Source: Paracoccaceae bacterium (GTDB taxonomy: Bacteria > Pseudomonadota > Alphaproteobacteria > Rhodobacterales > Rhodobacteraceae). From it: a stretch of 42,925 bases of DNA. Below are positions 19,857 to 30,695 of this stretch, piece after piece. The notes under the pieces are model-generated. The model did not search any database and was not told the DNA's origin. It saw nothing but the letters and a program-made list of their open reading frames with translations. The DNA is taken from NCBI GenBank assembly GCA_029244725.1, contig JAQWQJ010000012.1, forward strand, positions 1 to 42,925, given 5' to 3'. The translations under genes and the position numbers were made by a program. Numbering within the stretch: the first letter of the stretch is position 1; each line of letters starts with the position of its first letter.

Positions 19857-20174
19857 TCAGACTTTGTCTTCACCCACGTTTTCAGCAAACGCAACTTTGA
19901 AAGCTTCTTGTTTTTCGGCGTTCGCATCGGTTTGAAAACTGTTTTTCCAGGTGTCATAGGGCATGCCATAAAACGCCTCACGCCCCTGTTCTTTCGTCAT
20001 TTCGACGCCAAGCTCGCCTACAGCTTCCTGATACCAGCGCGAAAGGCAATTTCGGCAAAACCCGGCTAGGTTCATCATGTCGATGTTTTGCACATCAGTA
20101 CGGTCTTGCATGAGATGTTTTTGCAGGCGGCGATATGCAGCGGCTTCAGCTTGGATGCGGGTTTGATCGTCCAT
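19857..20174 (-). CDS. DUF1244 domain-containing protein
   Basis: 105 residues with the DUF1244 core LAGFCRNCLSRWYQ around residues 36-49, including a CxxC pair. The family is small, cytosolic and of unknown function. GGAG precedes the ATG. It lies 21 bases after the N-formylglutamate amidohydrolase gene on the same strand, a pairing I recall from other Rhodobacteraceae. The charged C-terminal part is family-like and the length is normal. Confidence 0.9.
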   Translation of the reverse strand: MDDQTRIQAEAAAYRRLQKHLMQDRTDVQNIDMMNLAGFCRNCLSRWYQEAVGELGVEMTKEQGREAFYGMPYDTWKNSFQTDANAEKQEAFKVAFAENVGEDKV

Positions 20175-20195
20175 GACGGTCTCCGGTTTGTTTAA

Positions 20196-20933
20196 CTACA
20201 ATTGGGTTTTGTTCAGTGTTTCTAAAAGGATAGGCGCCAATCTTTCTGCCCACGCACGTTGGCCATCGTCATACATGATCAAATCATTTCGTATTTCGAT
20301 CAACACGTGCGGTCGCTCAAACGAACGACCGTGGCGGTCGATTGCGTCGCCCGGAAGATATCCAGAATAAGGCTGGTCGTCGCCAATCGTCAGGTCTTCT
20401 TCTTTCATAAGGCGCTTCATCAATGGCTCGCTAAAGTCGCGATCATCACTATGCAGCACACCAATTTGCCAAGGTCGCTTTGATTTGCCTTTAAGCTGAG
20501 GTGTGAAACTGTGAACAGACACTATTATTGTGTCACTCCGCCTGTCAGCGATTTCTGCCAATGCGTTGTGATACGGGCGGTGAAACTCATCTAGTCGTCG
20601 CTCTTTTTCTTCCTGATCTGCGTATCTGTTTCCGGGAATTATCGACCCGTCGTAAAGGCGCATAAGAACTGTTGGATCATGCTCTCCTCGGTTTGGGTCA
20701 ATGACCAAACGGGAAAAGTTCGACAAGATCGCCGGTGAATTCAGGATATCGGACAAATAGCGCGAAACACCGGCCGCGCCGACGTCATAGGCGATGTGAC
20801 GCTCCATGTCATCGCGGGTAAGCCCAAGGCATCCATCACCCACAGATTTGGGAATGCGGTTTGTCGCATGATCACAGGTAATCAACCACCTGTTGTTCAG
20901 TTCTTTGCCATGAATGAAGAAGGGATCGTACAT
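20196..20933 (-). CDS. N-formylglutamate amidohydrolase family protein
   Basis: 245 residues of the family that splits N-formyl-L-glutamate to formate and glutamate, the last step of one histidine route. Metal-site residues are seen in TCDHATN (19-25), VIDPNRGEHD and SVHSFTP. The classic hut genes are not nearby, and short proteins like this with a DUF1244 partner may have another substrate, such as a different amide. It is divergent from pyk, with 132 bases between starts. Confidence 0.85.
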   Translation of the reverse strand: MYDPFFIHGKELNNRWLITCDHATNRIPKSVGDGCLGLTRDDMERHIAYDVGAAGVSRYLSDILNSPAILSNFSRLVIDPNRGEHDPTVLMRLYDGSIIPGNRYADQEEKERRLDEFHRPYHNALAEIADRRSDTIIVSVHSFTPQLKGKSKRPWQIGVLHSDDRDFSEPLMKRLMKEEDLTIGDDQPYSGYLPGDAIDRHGRSFERPHVLIEIRNDLIMYDDGQRAWAERLAPILLETLNKTQL

Positions 20934-21010
20934 ATGCTCGGTTTCTTTTACTAGCTTCTCAAATAGGCTAGTTGTTTATCGAATGGAAATGCGCAATAAC
21001 GGCCAATGTA

Positions 21011-21028
21011 AATGTTAGCGTTAACATT
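21011..21028. promoter_or_regulatory. Palindrome resembling a LacI-family operator, upstream of pyk
   Basis: AATGTTA-GCGT-TAACATT is a perfect 7-bp inverted repeat around four bases. It strongly resembles operators of LacI-family sugar regulators (core TGTTAGCGCTAACA). It lies 38 bases before the pyk start, among the promoter elements, so pyruvate kinase is probably under carbohydrate-responsive control (inference). Confidence 0.6.
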
Positions 21029-21065
21029 GCAAAATAGATACTTGTAACGCAGTTCGGAGAACCAT

Positions 21066-22511
21066 GTGAGACGCCAGAGAAATGTGAAGATAGTTGCGAC
21101 CCTCGGTCCAGCTTCCAGTGATTACCAAAGCATCAAAGCCCTTCATCAAGCTGGCGCAGACGTGTTTCGCCTGAATATGAGCCATGGTTCACACGAAGAA
21201 ATTAGAGAGCGTCACAAAATCATCCGGCGGATTGAGGAGGAGCTTTCGAGCCCGATCGCCATTCTTGCTGACCTTCAAGGCCCGAAGTTACGTGTTGGCG
21301 TATTTGCCAACGAGTCCGAAGAACTAATTGAAGGGGCAGCGTTCCGTCTCGATCTTGACGACGCTGCAGGCGATGTGAATCGCGTGCAACTTCCCCACCC
21401 TGAGATTTTCGCAGCACTGCAGGCCGACGCGCATTTACTTGTGAACGATGGGAAAATCTCTCTTCGTGTAACTGAATGCGGTGAAGATTACGCCAGTTGT
21501 GAAGTCATCACTGGCGGTACCATTTCAAACCGCAAAGGTGTGAACGTTCCTGACGTGGTTTTGCCATTGGCGGCTCTTTCCGAAAAAGACCGTGCCGATC
21601 TTGAGTTCGTTTGCGAACTTGGTGTTGATTGGCTGGCACTGTCGTTTGTGCAGCGACCCGATGACGTATGGGACGCCCGCGATTTGGCCAAAGGTCGCGC
21701 AGCCATCATGTCGAAGATTGAAAAACCTGCTGCAGTCAAAGCCTTCGATGCAATCCTTGAAGCATCTGATGGAATCATGGTCGCACGAGGCGATCTTGGT
21801 GTTGAATTACCGGTGCAGAATGTGCCCCCTATTCAGAAACGCTTGGTACGCAAATCGCGCGCGGTCGCAAAGCCCGTAATCGTTGCCACGCAGATGTTGG
21901 AATCGATGATTGATTCCCCTATGCCGACACGCGCAGAAGTGTCTGACGTTGCAAATGCGATTTATGACGGAACTGACGCAGTAATGCTGTCCGCTGAATC
22001 TGCCGCCGGTAGTTATCCGGTTGAGGCCGTAACAACGATGCACAACGTGGCAATCGAAGTTGAATCAGACCCAACTTATCTTGAACTAATGTCCGCAACG
22101 CGGGATTTTGATCGCTCAAGCATCGCCGACGGCATCGTTTCTGCTGCGCGCGAAATCGCCGAAGCGACTGACATCAAAGCAATCTGTTGCTTTACCCAAT
22201 CAGGTACCACTGCCGCGTTGATCGCGCGCGAACGCCCAAACACCCCAATTATCGCGATGACTTCCGTTAAAGGCACCGCACGGCGCATGTCGCTTAGCTG
22301 GGGAACAAACTGCGTCATAACCGGCGAACTTGAGCGTTTTAAAGAAGCTGTCGTTAGCGCTGCGCGCGCGGCGCGACGCACAGGCTACGCAGATTCAACC
22401 GATCAGATCGTTGTAACGGCTGGTGTTCCATTCAACGTTCCAGGATCGACCAATATTCTTCGTGTTGCCCCATGCGACGAACGTTTGATCTACACCACCG
22501 AACCAGAGTAA
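21066..22511 (+). CDS. pyk: Pyruvate kinase
   Basis: Makes pyruvate and ATP from phosphoenolpyruvate and ADP in the cytosol. The 481 residues have the N-terminal KIVATLGPAS, the FRLNMSHG loop, the catalytic-lysine segment MSKIEKPAAV (about 213-222), the metal site VARGDLGVELP and ATQMLESM followed by TRAEVSDVANA. The C-terminal regulatory domain is present. The start is GTG 21066 with GGAGA before it. An ATG two bases earlier is out of frame and followed at once by TGA. A palindrome of LacI-operator type precedes the gene. Confidence 0.96.
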   Translation: MRRQRNVKIVATLGPASSDYQSIKALHQAGADVFRLNMSHGSHEEIRERHKIIRRIEEELSSPIAILADLQGPKLRVGVFANESEELIEGAAFRLDLDDAAGDVNRVQLPHPEIFAALQADAHLLVNDGKISLRVTECGEDYASCEVITGGTISNRKGVNVPDVVLPLAALSEKDRADLEFVCELGVDWLALSFVQRPDDVWDARDLAKGRAAIMSKIEKPAAVKAFDAILEASDGIMVARGDLGVELPVQNVPPIQKRLVRKSRAVAKPVIVATQMLESMIDSPMPTRAEVSDVANAIYDGTDAVMLSAESAAGSYPVEAVTTMHNVAIEVESDPTYLELMSATRDFDRSSIADGIVSAAREIAEATDIKAICCFTQSGTTAALIARERPNTPIIAMTSVKGTARRMSLSWGTNCVITGELERFKEAVVSAARAARRTGYADSTDQIVVTAGVPFNVPGSTNILRVAPCDERLIYTTEPE

Positions 22512-22545
22512 CCTCGGCAGGCAAATTGCCATTCGGGGAATACAC

Positions 22546-22770
22546 ATGGATTTAGACACAATGCTGGTGGTCGGGTTTGTTCTCGGATTGTTTAGTATTC
22601 CAGCGATTCTGGCTGCATGGTCAGAAAACCGTCCACTCTATTTTCGATTGTCGGTTCTGGCACTCGCGTTGGGCTTTATTGCTTGGCCGACACTCCGGTT
22701 TCCGGCCGAATACGGGCCATCTAACTGGGTTGAGGTCTCATTGACGGTCGCAGCACGGATAATTCCCTGA
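22546..22770 (+). CDS. Small membrane protein
   Basis: 74 residues with two hydrophobic helices (about 6-24 and 34-50), the second near LSVLALALGFIAWPTL. GGGGA precedes the ATG, and the gene lies 34 bases after pyk, so it is likely in the pyk transcript. The segment YGPSNWVEVSLTVAARII at the end is conserved in my recollection of Rhodobacteraceae hypothetical proteins found before rpmI. No function known. Confidence 0.65.
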   Translation: MDLDTMLVVGFVLGLFSIPAILAAWSENRPLYFRLSVLALALGFIAWPTLRFPAEYGPSNWVEVSLTVAARIIP

Positions 22771-22787
22771 TTTATAAGCGTAAAGGC

Positions 22788-22816
22788 TTGCAAAACTTCG
22801 TATGCGGGTCTAAACG
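22788..22816 (+). promoter_or_regulatory. Candidate rpmI-rplT promoter
   Basis: TTGCAA (22788-22793) and TAAACG (22811-22816) are 17 bases apart. The predicted leader before rpmI is about 70 bases and could hold an autoregulatory structure, but none is recognised. Confidence 0.45.
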
Positions 22817-22891
22817 GCAGCTTCTGTTGCGAGACCGGCCAGTATGGCATGCCGAGTCGCGCGTAAACCGACCTAAAGACAGGAGACGGAA

Positions 22892-23092
22892 ATGCCTAAG
22901 ATGAAGACCAAGTCTAGCGCGAAAAAGCGCTTTAAAGTGACTGCATCTGGTCGCGTTGTTGCTGCTCAAGCTGGCAAACAACACGGCATGATTAAGCGCT
23001 CGAACAAATTCCTCCGTAATGCACGTGGTACGACTACTCTCTGCTCAGCAGACGAGAAAACAGTCAAAAGCTACATGCCCTACGCTCGCTAA
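22892..23092 (+). CDS. rpmI: 50S ribosomal protein L35
   Basis: A 66-residue basic protein of the large ribosomal subunit. The start [17 protein letters not shown] and the [13 protein letters not shown] segment are diagnostic of bL35. GGAG precedes the ATG. rplT follows 12 bases later with its own AAGGAG, the standard rpmI-rplT pair. Neither infC nor pheS adjoins the pair here. Length and sequence are normal. Confidence 0.98.
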   Translation: MPKMKTKSSAKKRFKVTASGRVVAAQAGKQHGMIKRSNKFLRNARGTTTLCSADEKTVKSYMPYAR

Positions 23093-23104
23093 GGAGAATT
23101 TGAA

Positions 23105-23470
23105 ATGTCCCGAGTAAAAAGCGGCGTCGTAACGCACGCACGTCACAAAAAGGTAATCAAAGCAGCGAAAGGCTATTACGGCCGCCGCAAGAATACCTTC
23201 AAAGTTGCACGTCAGGCCGTTGATAAGGCCAACCAGTATGCAACACGCGACCGTCATAATCGTAAGCGCAATTTCCGCGCTTTGTGGATCCAGCGTATCA
23301 ACGCTGCTGTTCGCCTACATGACGAAGCACTAACATATTCACGTTTCATCAACGGCCTTAACTTGGCTGGTATCGAAGTAGACCGTAAGGTTCTGGCTGA
23401 TCTGGCCGTACATGAACCAGATGCGTTCAACTCGATCGTTGATCAAGCAAAAGCAGCCCTGCCAGCATAA
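23105..23470 (+). CDS. rplT: 50S ribosomal protein L20
   Basis: A 121-residue basic protein that binds 23S rRNA early in large-subunit assembly. Diagnostic segments are [34 protein letters not shown] and the [11 protein letters not shown] helix. In some bacteria L20 represses its own operon; no target structure is evident here. AAGGAG precedes the ATG. A strong terminator begins about 25 bases after the stop. The usual neighbour pheS does not follow. Confidence 0.98.
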   Translation: MSRVKSGVVTHARHKKVIKAAKGYYGRRKNTFKVARQAVDKANQYATRDRHNRKRNFRALWIQRINAAVRLHDEALTYSRFINGLNLAGIEVDRKVLADLAVHEPDAFNSIVDQAKAALPA

Positions 23471-23495
23471 GCTAGCGCCTGCTTGAAAGTTTTAG

Positions 23496-23523
23496 CCGCC
23501 AATCCTTTGGGTTGGCGGTTTTT
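23496..23523 (+). terminator. Rho-independent terminator of rpmI-rplT
   Basis: CCGCCAATCC faces GGGTTGGCGG around a short T loop, followed by five T and then CTTT. A strong stem. Confidence 0.92.
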
Positions 23524-23603
23524 CTTTGCGCGTATCAGAGTAGGCTTGCTCACTTGTTGCGGATCGTTGATAAGCATCAAAAGACAATTCGTAAGGACCA
23601 GCC

Positions 23604-23786
23604 ATGACTATCGACGCGCCTGAAACCAAAATCGTTGATTCCTATCGCGTCGCTTGCGACGGCGACGAAGGTGCCCTGGGCCACCCGCGAGTCTGGCTGC
23701 AGATACCAACCGATCTTGGTTGGGTCGAATGCCCCTATTGCGACTGCAAGTTTGAGCACCAAGACGGAGCCGTTACAGCGGCTTAA
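23604..23786 (+). CDS. CHCC-type zinc-finger protein (NDUFS6-like)
   Basis: 60 residues with a CHCC zinc finger: Cys in VACDG, His in [10 protein letters not shown], and the CPYC pair in [10 protein letters not shown]. This resembles the C-terminal zinc domain of the mitochondrial complex I subunit NDUFS6 (13 kDa), which alphaproteobacteria encode as a separate small protein. A role in complex I assembly is plausible by family. AAGGA precedes the ATG. A LysE-type gene begins six bases after its stop. Confidence 0.85.
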   Translation: MTIDAPETKIVDSYRVACDGDEGALGHPRVWLQIPTDLGWVECPYCDCKFEHQDGAVTAA

Positions 23787-23792
23787 TTCTGC

Positions 23793-24383
23793 ATGAGCAT
23801 TGATGTTCTTATCGCGCTAAGTGTGTTTGCACTTGTGTCCTCGATCACTCCCGGACCGAATAACTTGATGCTGTTGGCATCGGGTGCCAATTTCGGATTT
23901 ACCCGAAGCCTGCCTCATATGATGGGTGTCGCCATTGGCTTTACGCTTATGGTATTTCTGGTTGGCGTCGGGTTGATTGGGCTGTTTGACCTAATCCCCT
24001 ACAGCTACGAAGCCCTTAAGATATTCAGCGCAATATATTTGTGTTGGCTAGCATGGAAGATTGCAAATTCAGCAGCGCCCGGTAGCGAAAAGAGCGGCGG
24101 TAGGCCGATAACGTTTTTGCAGGCAGCCTTGTTTCAGTGGGTAAACCCCAAGGCATGGTCGATGGCTTTGACCGCAATAGCTCTCTACGCACCTGACAGA
24201 AGCCTGACGGCCGTCTTCATGGTCACGATAGTCTTTGGAATGGTGAATTTTCCAAGCATTAGCTTTTGGACACTGCTTGGCCTAAAAATGCGCGCTTTGC
24301 TGTCAAATGCAGCAAGACTAAAGGCATTCAACTACACGATGGCCATAGCACTGGTCGCAACGCTTTATCCTGTATTGTTTTAA
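23793..24383 (+). CDS. LysE family amino-acid exporter
   Basis: 196 residues with about six hydrophobic helices and the LysE/RhtB hallmark ITPGPNNLML at about 18-27. These inner-membrane proteins export amino acids or similar small molecules; the substrate is not predictable. WVNPKAW (about 116-122) is also a family motif. There is no good ribosome site in the six-base gap after the zinc-finger gene, so translation may be coupled. It is the first of two LysE-type genes in the window; the second, at 30072, is a separate subfamily. Confidence 0.88.
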   Translation: MSIDVLIALSVFALVSSITPGPNNLMLLASGANFGFTRSLPHMMGVAIGFTLMVFLVGVGLIGLFDLIPYSYEALKIFSAIYLCWLAWKIANSAAPGSEKSGGRPITFLQAALFQWVNPKAWSMALTAIALYAPDRSLTAVFMVTIVFGMVNFPSISFWTLLGLKMRALLSNAARLKAFNYTMAIALVATLYPVLF

Positions 24384-24393
24384 GACGCTATCG

Positions 24394-24424
24394 TTGCAAT
24401 CCCTTTTCGTAAAAGCCATATATT
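24394..24424 (+). promoter_or_regulatory. Candidate accA promoter
   Basis: TTGCAA (24394-24399) and TATATT (24419-24424) are 19 bases apart, longer than ideal. They are 24 bases before the accA ATG, which has CAGGAG. Confidence 0.35.
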
Positions 24425-24447
24425 ACTGAACCAAACAGGAGTCAGGC

Positions 24448-25410
24448 ATGACAAACTACCTCGATTTTGAAAAGCCGTTGGCGGAAATTGAAGGCAAGGC
24501 CGAAGAGCTGCGCGCCCTTGCGCGTCAGAATGAGGAAATGGATGTCGAAACCGAGGCCGCAGCTTTAGATAAAAAAGCTGCTGACATGCTGGTCGAGCTT
24601 TACGGCAAATTGACACCTTGGCGAAAATGCCAAGTTGCGCGCCACCCTGAGCGCCCCCATTGCAAAGACTATATCAAAGCCCTGTTTACCGAATACACAC
24701 CACTTGCGGGTGATCGAAACTTCGCGGACGATCACGCTGTGATGGGTGGTCTTGCCCGCTTTAATGATATTCCAGTCGTCGTTATCGGCCACGAAAAAGG
24801 CGACGACACGAAAAGCAGAATTGAACGCAACTTCGGCATGGCCCGTCCCGAAGGATACCGTAAGGCGATCCGTCTTATGGAGATTGCCGACAAATTTGGT
24901 CTTCCAGTGATCACGCTTGTCGACACACCCGGTGCCTATCCCGGCAAAGGCGCTGAAGAGCGCGGGCAATCTGAAGCGATCGCACGCTCAACAGAAAAAT
25001 GCCTACAAATCGGCGTGCCACTCATCAGCATCGTCATCGGTGAAGGCGGTTCAGGTGGCGCTGTGGCTTTTGCAACAGCCAACCGCGTGGCAATGCTAGA
25101 ACACTCAGTATATTCGGTTATTTCACCTGAAGGATGCGCGTCAATCCTTTGGAAAGACTCAGAAAAAATGCGTGAAGCGGCAGAGGCTTTACGCCTTACA
25201 GCCGAAGATTTGACCGCATTGGGTGTTGCCGACAAAACGATCCCAGAACCCCTTGGTGGGGCGCATCGCGATAAAGACACGACAATTCAATCTGTCAGCG
25301 AAGCCTTGGCGGCGATGCTGAAAGAACTGAGTGGAAAAGACGGACAAACCTTGATAAAAGAGCGACGTTCGAAATTCTTGAACATTGGAAGCAAGGGCCT
25401 TGCGGCCTAA
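24448..25410 (+). CDS. accA: Acetyl-CoA carboxylase carboxyltransferase subunit alpha
   Basis: AccA with AccD transfers CO2 from biotin to acetyl-CoA, making malonyl-CoA for fatty acid synthesis. The 320 residues follow the family: N-terminal helices, [12 protein letters not shown], the crotonase-fold core with [28 protein letters not shown] and GEGGSGGA, the oxyanion-loop region. CAGGAG precedes the ATG. Its TAA interlocks with the stop of the convergent GntR gene, so no terminator lies between the two. Confidence 0.97.
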   Translation: MTNYLDFEKPLAEIEGKAEELRALARQNEEMDVETEAAALDKKAADMLVELYGKLTPWRKCQVARHPERPHCKDYIKALFTEYTPLAGDRNFADDHAVMGGLARFNDIPVVVIGHEKGDDTKSRIERNFGMARPEGYRKAIRLMEIADKFGLPVITLVDTPGAYPGKGAEERGQSEAIARSTEKCLQIGVPLISIVIGEGGSGGAVAFATANRVAMLEHSVYSVISPEGCASILWKDSEKMREAAEALRLTAEDLTALGVADKTIPEPLGGAHRDKDTTIQSVSEALAAMLKELSGKDGQTLIKERRSKFLNIGSKGLAA

Positions 25411-26057
25411 GTCGCTAAGTGCCGCAAACCATGAGTGACGTCCATTCTAACAGCTAAGCGCAAGCCCGGCTCGTCGCCCGCTTTTAAGGCAGCAATGATC
25501 AAACGGTGATTGTGCGGCGGTTCGTTGCGTCGCATGCGACTGTAGAGAGCGCGCATAGTTGGGCCGATTTGCAGCCATACTGTCTCAGCCATAGCCAGCA
25601 TCGCGGGCGCCTGAGCGCGAAGATATAAGGTTCTGTGGAATTCGAGGTTCGCACGGATGTAGCCCGCGCCGTCTTGCTTAACAACTTGTTCTGTTATGCC
25701 TGAATTGATGCTTTGAAGCCGATCAATCAGGGCCATGTGCGCGCGCGGTAAAGCGCGGCTGGCCAATTCGACCTCAAGCAACGCGCGTATTGCCGCCAAT
25801 TCCTCTAACCGCTCATTCGAAAGCTCAGGCGTTGAAACACGCCCAGAAAGCGACATAGACAGAGCGCCCTCAGCGACCAGTCTGCGCATAGCTTCACGCG
25901 CAGGGGTCATCGAGACGTCAAATTCTTTACCCACGCCGCGCAACGTCAAACTTTTGCCCGGTAAAATTTCACCATGCATGATCCGTGCGCGCAGGGTGCG
26001 ATACACTTTGTCATGAGTGGATTGGCCAGCTTCTGAGGGTTTGGGATTTACGAGCAT
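25407..26057 (-). CDS. GntR family transcriptional regulator (FCD/FadR type)
   Basis: 216 residues. The N-terminal winged helix (about 15-80) has [40 protein letters not shown] and the recognition helix within it. The C-terminal FCD domain (about 90-205) is helical with metal-ligand type Asp/His residues (FHRTL, PHNHRLI). Such regulators respond to small carboxylic acids. A perfect TGTGATCACA palindrome lies 8 bases before the start codon, a likely site of autorepression. The controlled operon is unknown. Confidence 0.9.
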   Translation of the reverse strand: MLVNPKPSEAGQSTHDKVYRTLRARIMHGEILPGKSLTLRGVGKEFDVSMTPAREAMRRLVAEGALSMSLSGRVSTPELSNERLEELAAIRALLEVELASRALPRAHMALIDRLQSINSGITEQVVKQDGAGYIRANLEFHRTLYLRAQAPAMLAMAETVWLQIGPTMRALYSRMRRNEPPHNHRLIIAALKAGDEPGLRLAVRMDVTHGLRHLAT

Positions 26058-26064
26058 CTTTTTA

Positions 26065-26074
26065 TGTGATCACA
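26065..26074. promoter_or_regulatory. Probable operator of the GntR regulator
   Basis: TGTGATCACA, a perfect 10-bp palindrome in the sequence TTTGTGATCACATAAA (minus strand), directly before the ribosome site of the GntR gene. FadR/FCD regulators often bind such TGTGATCACA-like sites. It could also be a CRP/FNR-like half-site pair. Confidence 0.45.
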
Positions 26075-26087
26075 AATCCACCTACGG

Positions 26088-26780
26088 TCAATCACCAAAT
26101 TGATATCTGTGTAATTCATGACCACTTTCGCGCAACCAAGCACGGGAATCTTCAAAATCACCATATAAATTCTGAACCAATTGCCAGAAATCCGATGAAT
26201 GGTTCATTTCTGACAAGTGCGCGACCTCATGCGCCGCGACGTAGTTCAGCACGGAAGGCGGTGCCATGATAAGCCGCCAAGAATACATCAATCCCGCTTC
26301 GGACGAACAAGACCCCCAACGTGACCGCGTATCGCGGATGGAAAGCCGCGCGTAGGGCTTTCCCAATTTGGCCGCGTAGATATCGGACGCTGTGGCCAGC
26401 TCAGACCGTGCAATTTGCTTTAGGTGACCCAATAGTCGCCGAGGTGCAGTAGCGGCATCTCCGGGAACGTAAATACGCGCCTCATCCATCACAACGCGAC
26501 GTCCCTGCCCCGTGCAGATCAGTCGGTCTTGTCCAAGAATTGGCAGTGTCTCACCTATCTCTATTTTTACCGATGGCACATGATGGCTCTGCTGTTGTCT
26601 AAGCCAGCTTTCCTTTTCACGAACAAACTCCAACGCCTGTGATTCTGGCAATCCGATTGGGAAAGTCAGCGTTACCCGTCCATCAAGACGGGACACGCGC
26701 AGCGACATCCGCTTTGCTTGTTTAGAACGCCGCAAATTGATTTCCAGAGGGGGGTTGCCTGGAAGATAGTGCTGGTTCAT
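26088..26780 (-). CDS. YgjP-like M48-type metallopeptidase domain protein
   Basis: 230 residues with a zinc metallopeptidase motif HEVAHLSEMNH near residue 184, in the YgjP/DUF45 arrangement, and the preceding RSRWGSCSS segment typical of the family. No signal peptide, so cytosolic. The physiological substrate is unknown. AAAGG precedes the ATG. It is divergent from the TIGR02300 gene, with 113 bases between starts, and upstream of the GntR gene on the same strand. Confidence 0.88.
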   Translation of the reverse strand: MNQHYLPGNPPLEINLRRSKQAKRMSLRVSRLDGRVTLTFPIGLPESQALEFVREKESWLRQQQSHHVPSVKIEIGETLPILGQDRLICTGQGRRVVMDEARIYVPGDAATAPRRLLGHLKQIARSELATASDIYAAKLGKPYARLSIRDTRSRWGSCSSEAGLMYSWRLIMAPPSVLNYVAAHEVAHLSEMNHSSDFWQLVQNLYGDFEDSRAWLRESGHELHRYQFGD

Positions 26781-26893
26781 AGAAAGCCTTTGCGGTTCTG
26801 AGTAGATTGGGCATCAAAGCCTTTGACACTCCCAATTTGTTATGGCAGTTGGCTGCGACCGTCTACAGACAAACAAGATTGAAAGGGATTTCC

Positions 26894-27217
26894 ATGCCCA
26901 ACGAAGAATGGGGCGTTAAGCGCGTTTGCCCAACAACTGGAAAGCGTTTCTACGATATGAACCGCACCCCCGTCATCAGCCCTTACACAGGCGATGAAGT
27001 GAATGTTGAAACGGGTAAAACCCGTATGATCGCTGCTGATGCCGAAGACGCCATGAGCGCTAAGGCTAAAGAGACGACCACCGAAGAAGAAGAAGTGTTG
27101 GAAGATGACTCGGACACTGACATTGATCTCGGTGACGACGTTCTTGACGACGACGAAGACGACAACGTTTCGCTAGACGAAATTGCTGACGTTTCGACCG
27201 AAGACAACGACGACTAA
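26894..27217 (+). CDS. TIGR02300 family acidic protein
   Basis: 107 residues beginning MPNEEWGVKRVCPTTGKRFYDMN, the TIGR02300 opening. From about residue 60 the chain is mostly Asp and Glu, a probably disordered tail. In the general family two CPxCG knuckles bind zinc; here they read CPTTG and SPYTG, so only one cysteine remains and zinc binding is probably lost. ATG 26894 has AAAGGGA upstream; a longer frame to 26807 is not supported. Function unknown. It lies 89 bases before tRNA-Ala. Confidence 0.85.
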   Translation: MPNEEWGVKRVCPTTGKRFYDMNRTPVISPYTGDEVNVETGKTRMIAADAEDAMSAKAKETTTEEEEVLEDDSDTDIDLGDDVLDDDEDDNVSLDEIADVSTEDNDD

Positions 27218-27306
27218 AATTGTAAGCGCGCGGGCAAGTTTTTCGCTTGATACTGCCCGCGCCTTTACCTAAACACGCCGACACAGACAGAAATGTCTAC
27301 CTTTTT

Positions 27307-27382
<76 letters not shown>

Positions 27383-27412
27383 AAAACCTTTCTTTATCGA
27401 CTGACTTGAACA

Positions 27413-27443
27413 CCTGACATTTGTTTGTCGGGCGTTATTTTTT
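27413..27443 (+). terminator. Probable terminator of tRNA-Ala
   Basis: CCTGACA pairs with TGTCGGG (one G-T) around TTTGTT, then CGTTATTTTTT. The sequence after the hairpin, TTATTTTTTGGCAATCGATAA, resembles the core of the dispersed element found at 11274 and 16852. Confidence 0.65.
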
Positions 27444-27462
27444 GGCAATCGATAATGCTTAG

Positions 27463-27500
27463 CAAAAAAAATGGCGCTGCCCTTTCTAAGACAGCGCCAT
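27463..27500 (-). terminator. Rho-independent terminator of gyrB
   Basis: ATGGCGCTG (27471-27479) pairs perfectly with CAGCGCCAT (27492-27500). On the minus strand the stem is followed by a run of T (A run 27464-27471 on +). It lies 48 bases after the gyrB stop. Confidence 0.93.
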
Positions 27501-27547
27501 CATATTGGGTTAGCTAGGCGAATTTCCTCGCGAAAATCTACTAGCGT

Positions 27548-29971
<2,424 letters not shown>

Positions 29972-29993
29972 CTATCCGCCATTCTTTTGACAA

Positions 29994-30022
29994 ATCATAC
30001 GAGGTCTTGCGGTCCTTGTCAC
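29994..30022 (-). promoter_or_regulatory. Candidate gyrB promoter
   Basis: On the minus strand GTGACA (30017-30022) and TATGAT (29994-29999) are 17 bases apart. The -10 ends 28 bases before the ATG. This makes gyrB transcription independent of the recF-LysE genes upstream. Confidence 0.55.
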
Positions 30023-30071
30023 GCAATCACACCATATTTTGCGGTCATATCGGCGAATATTTGATCCGTTC

Positions 30072-30695
30072 TTAGGCTACAAGCGGAATAAGCGCCCCGA
30101 CCACGATCAGAAGACTTCCCGAGGCTATATTTAGGCGCTTTATCTGGGATGGTTCCTGCAACAATCGACGGATTCTATCGACGAAAGACGCCAACAATAG
30201 ATTGCCTAGAAACGGAACAATCATTGAAATCACAACGATCGCCACGATGTCCCAATTCGTGATCGTTTCCAGATCAAAAAAACCAGGCAAAACGCCCATA
30301 TAAAACAAGATCGCCTTAGGGTTTCCAAGGATTGCGATCAACCCAGCTAGAAACCCAGCCCAAACACCAGGGCGGGTTAGTTTGCTTTCTGAAGACAATG
30401 CTTTTCCCGCGTGTTTTATCAGCAGGACGCCCATCGCGATGAACATACCGCATGCAACCCATCTTAGGACGTCAAGAAAGCCGTCAAAGACGCTGACGAT
30501 CCAACTGACGCCAAGGATCGCAAGCAACGGCCAAACGATGTCGCCAACCATAACGCCAAAGGCCAGAGGCCAAGCCGCAGAAAAGCCCCCAGACAATGAG
30601 CGCGCGACTATGGCCAGCCATACTGGACCGGGCGTGATAAATAGAATGAATATAGCGCCCGCGTAAAACGTGAGCTCCCAAATACCTGCGCTCAT
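30072..30695 (-). CDS. LysE family translocator
   Basis: 207 residues, about six hydrophobic helices, with the LysE/RhtB mark FITPGPVWLAIV at about 19-30 and the GNPKAILFYMG segment at about 123-133. An inner-membrane exporter of amino acids or related compounds, substrate unknown. Its ATG overlaps the recF stop as ATGA, so it is translated with recF. It lies between recF and gyrB, which are adjacent in many alphaproteobacteria. This is not a near copy of the LysE gene at 23793; the two differ through most of their length. Confidence 0.88.
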   Translation of the reverse strand: MSAGIWELTFYAGAIFILFITPGPVWLAIVARSLSGGFSAAWPLAFGVMVGDIVWPLLAILGVSWIVSVFDGFLDVLRWVACGMFIAMGVLLIKHAGKALSSESKLTRPGVWAGFLAGLIAILGNPKAILFYMGVLPGFFDLETITNWDIVAIVVISMIVPFLGNLLLASFVDRIRRLLQEPSQIKRLNIASGSLLIVVGALIPLVA

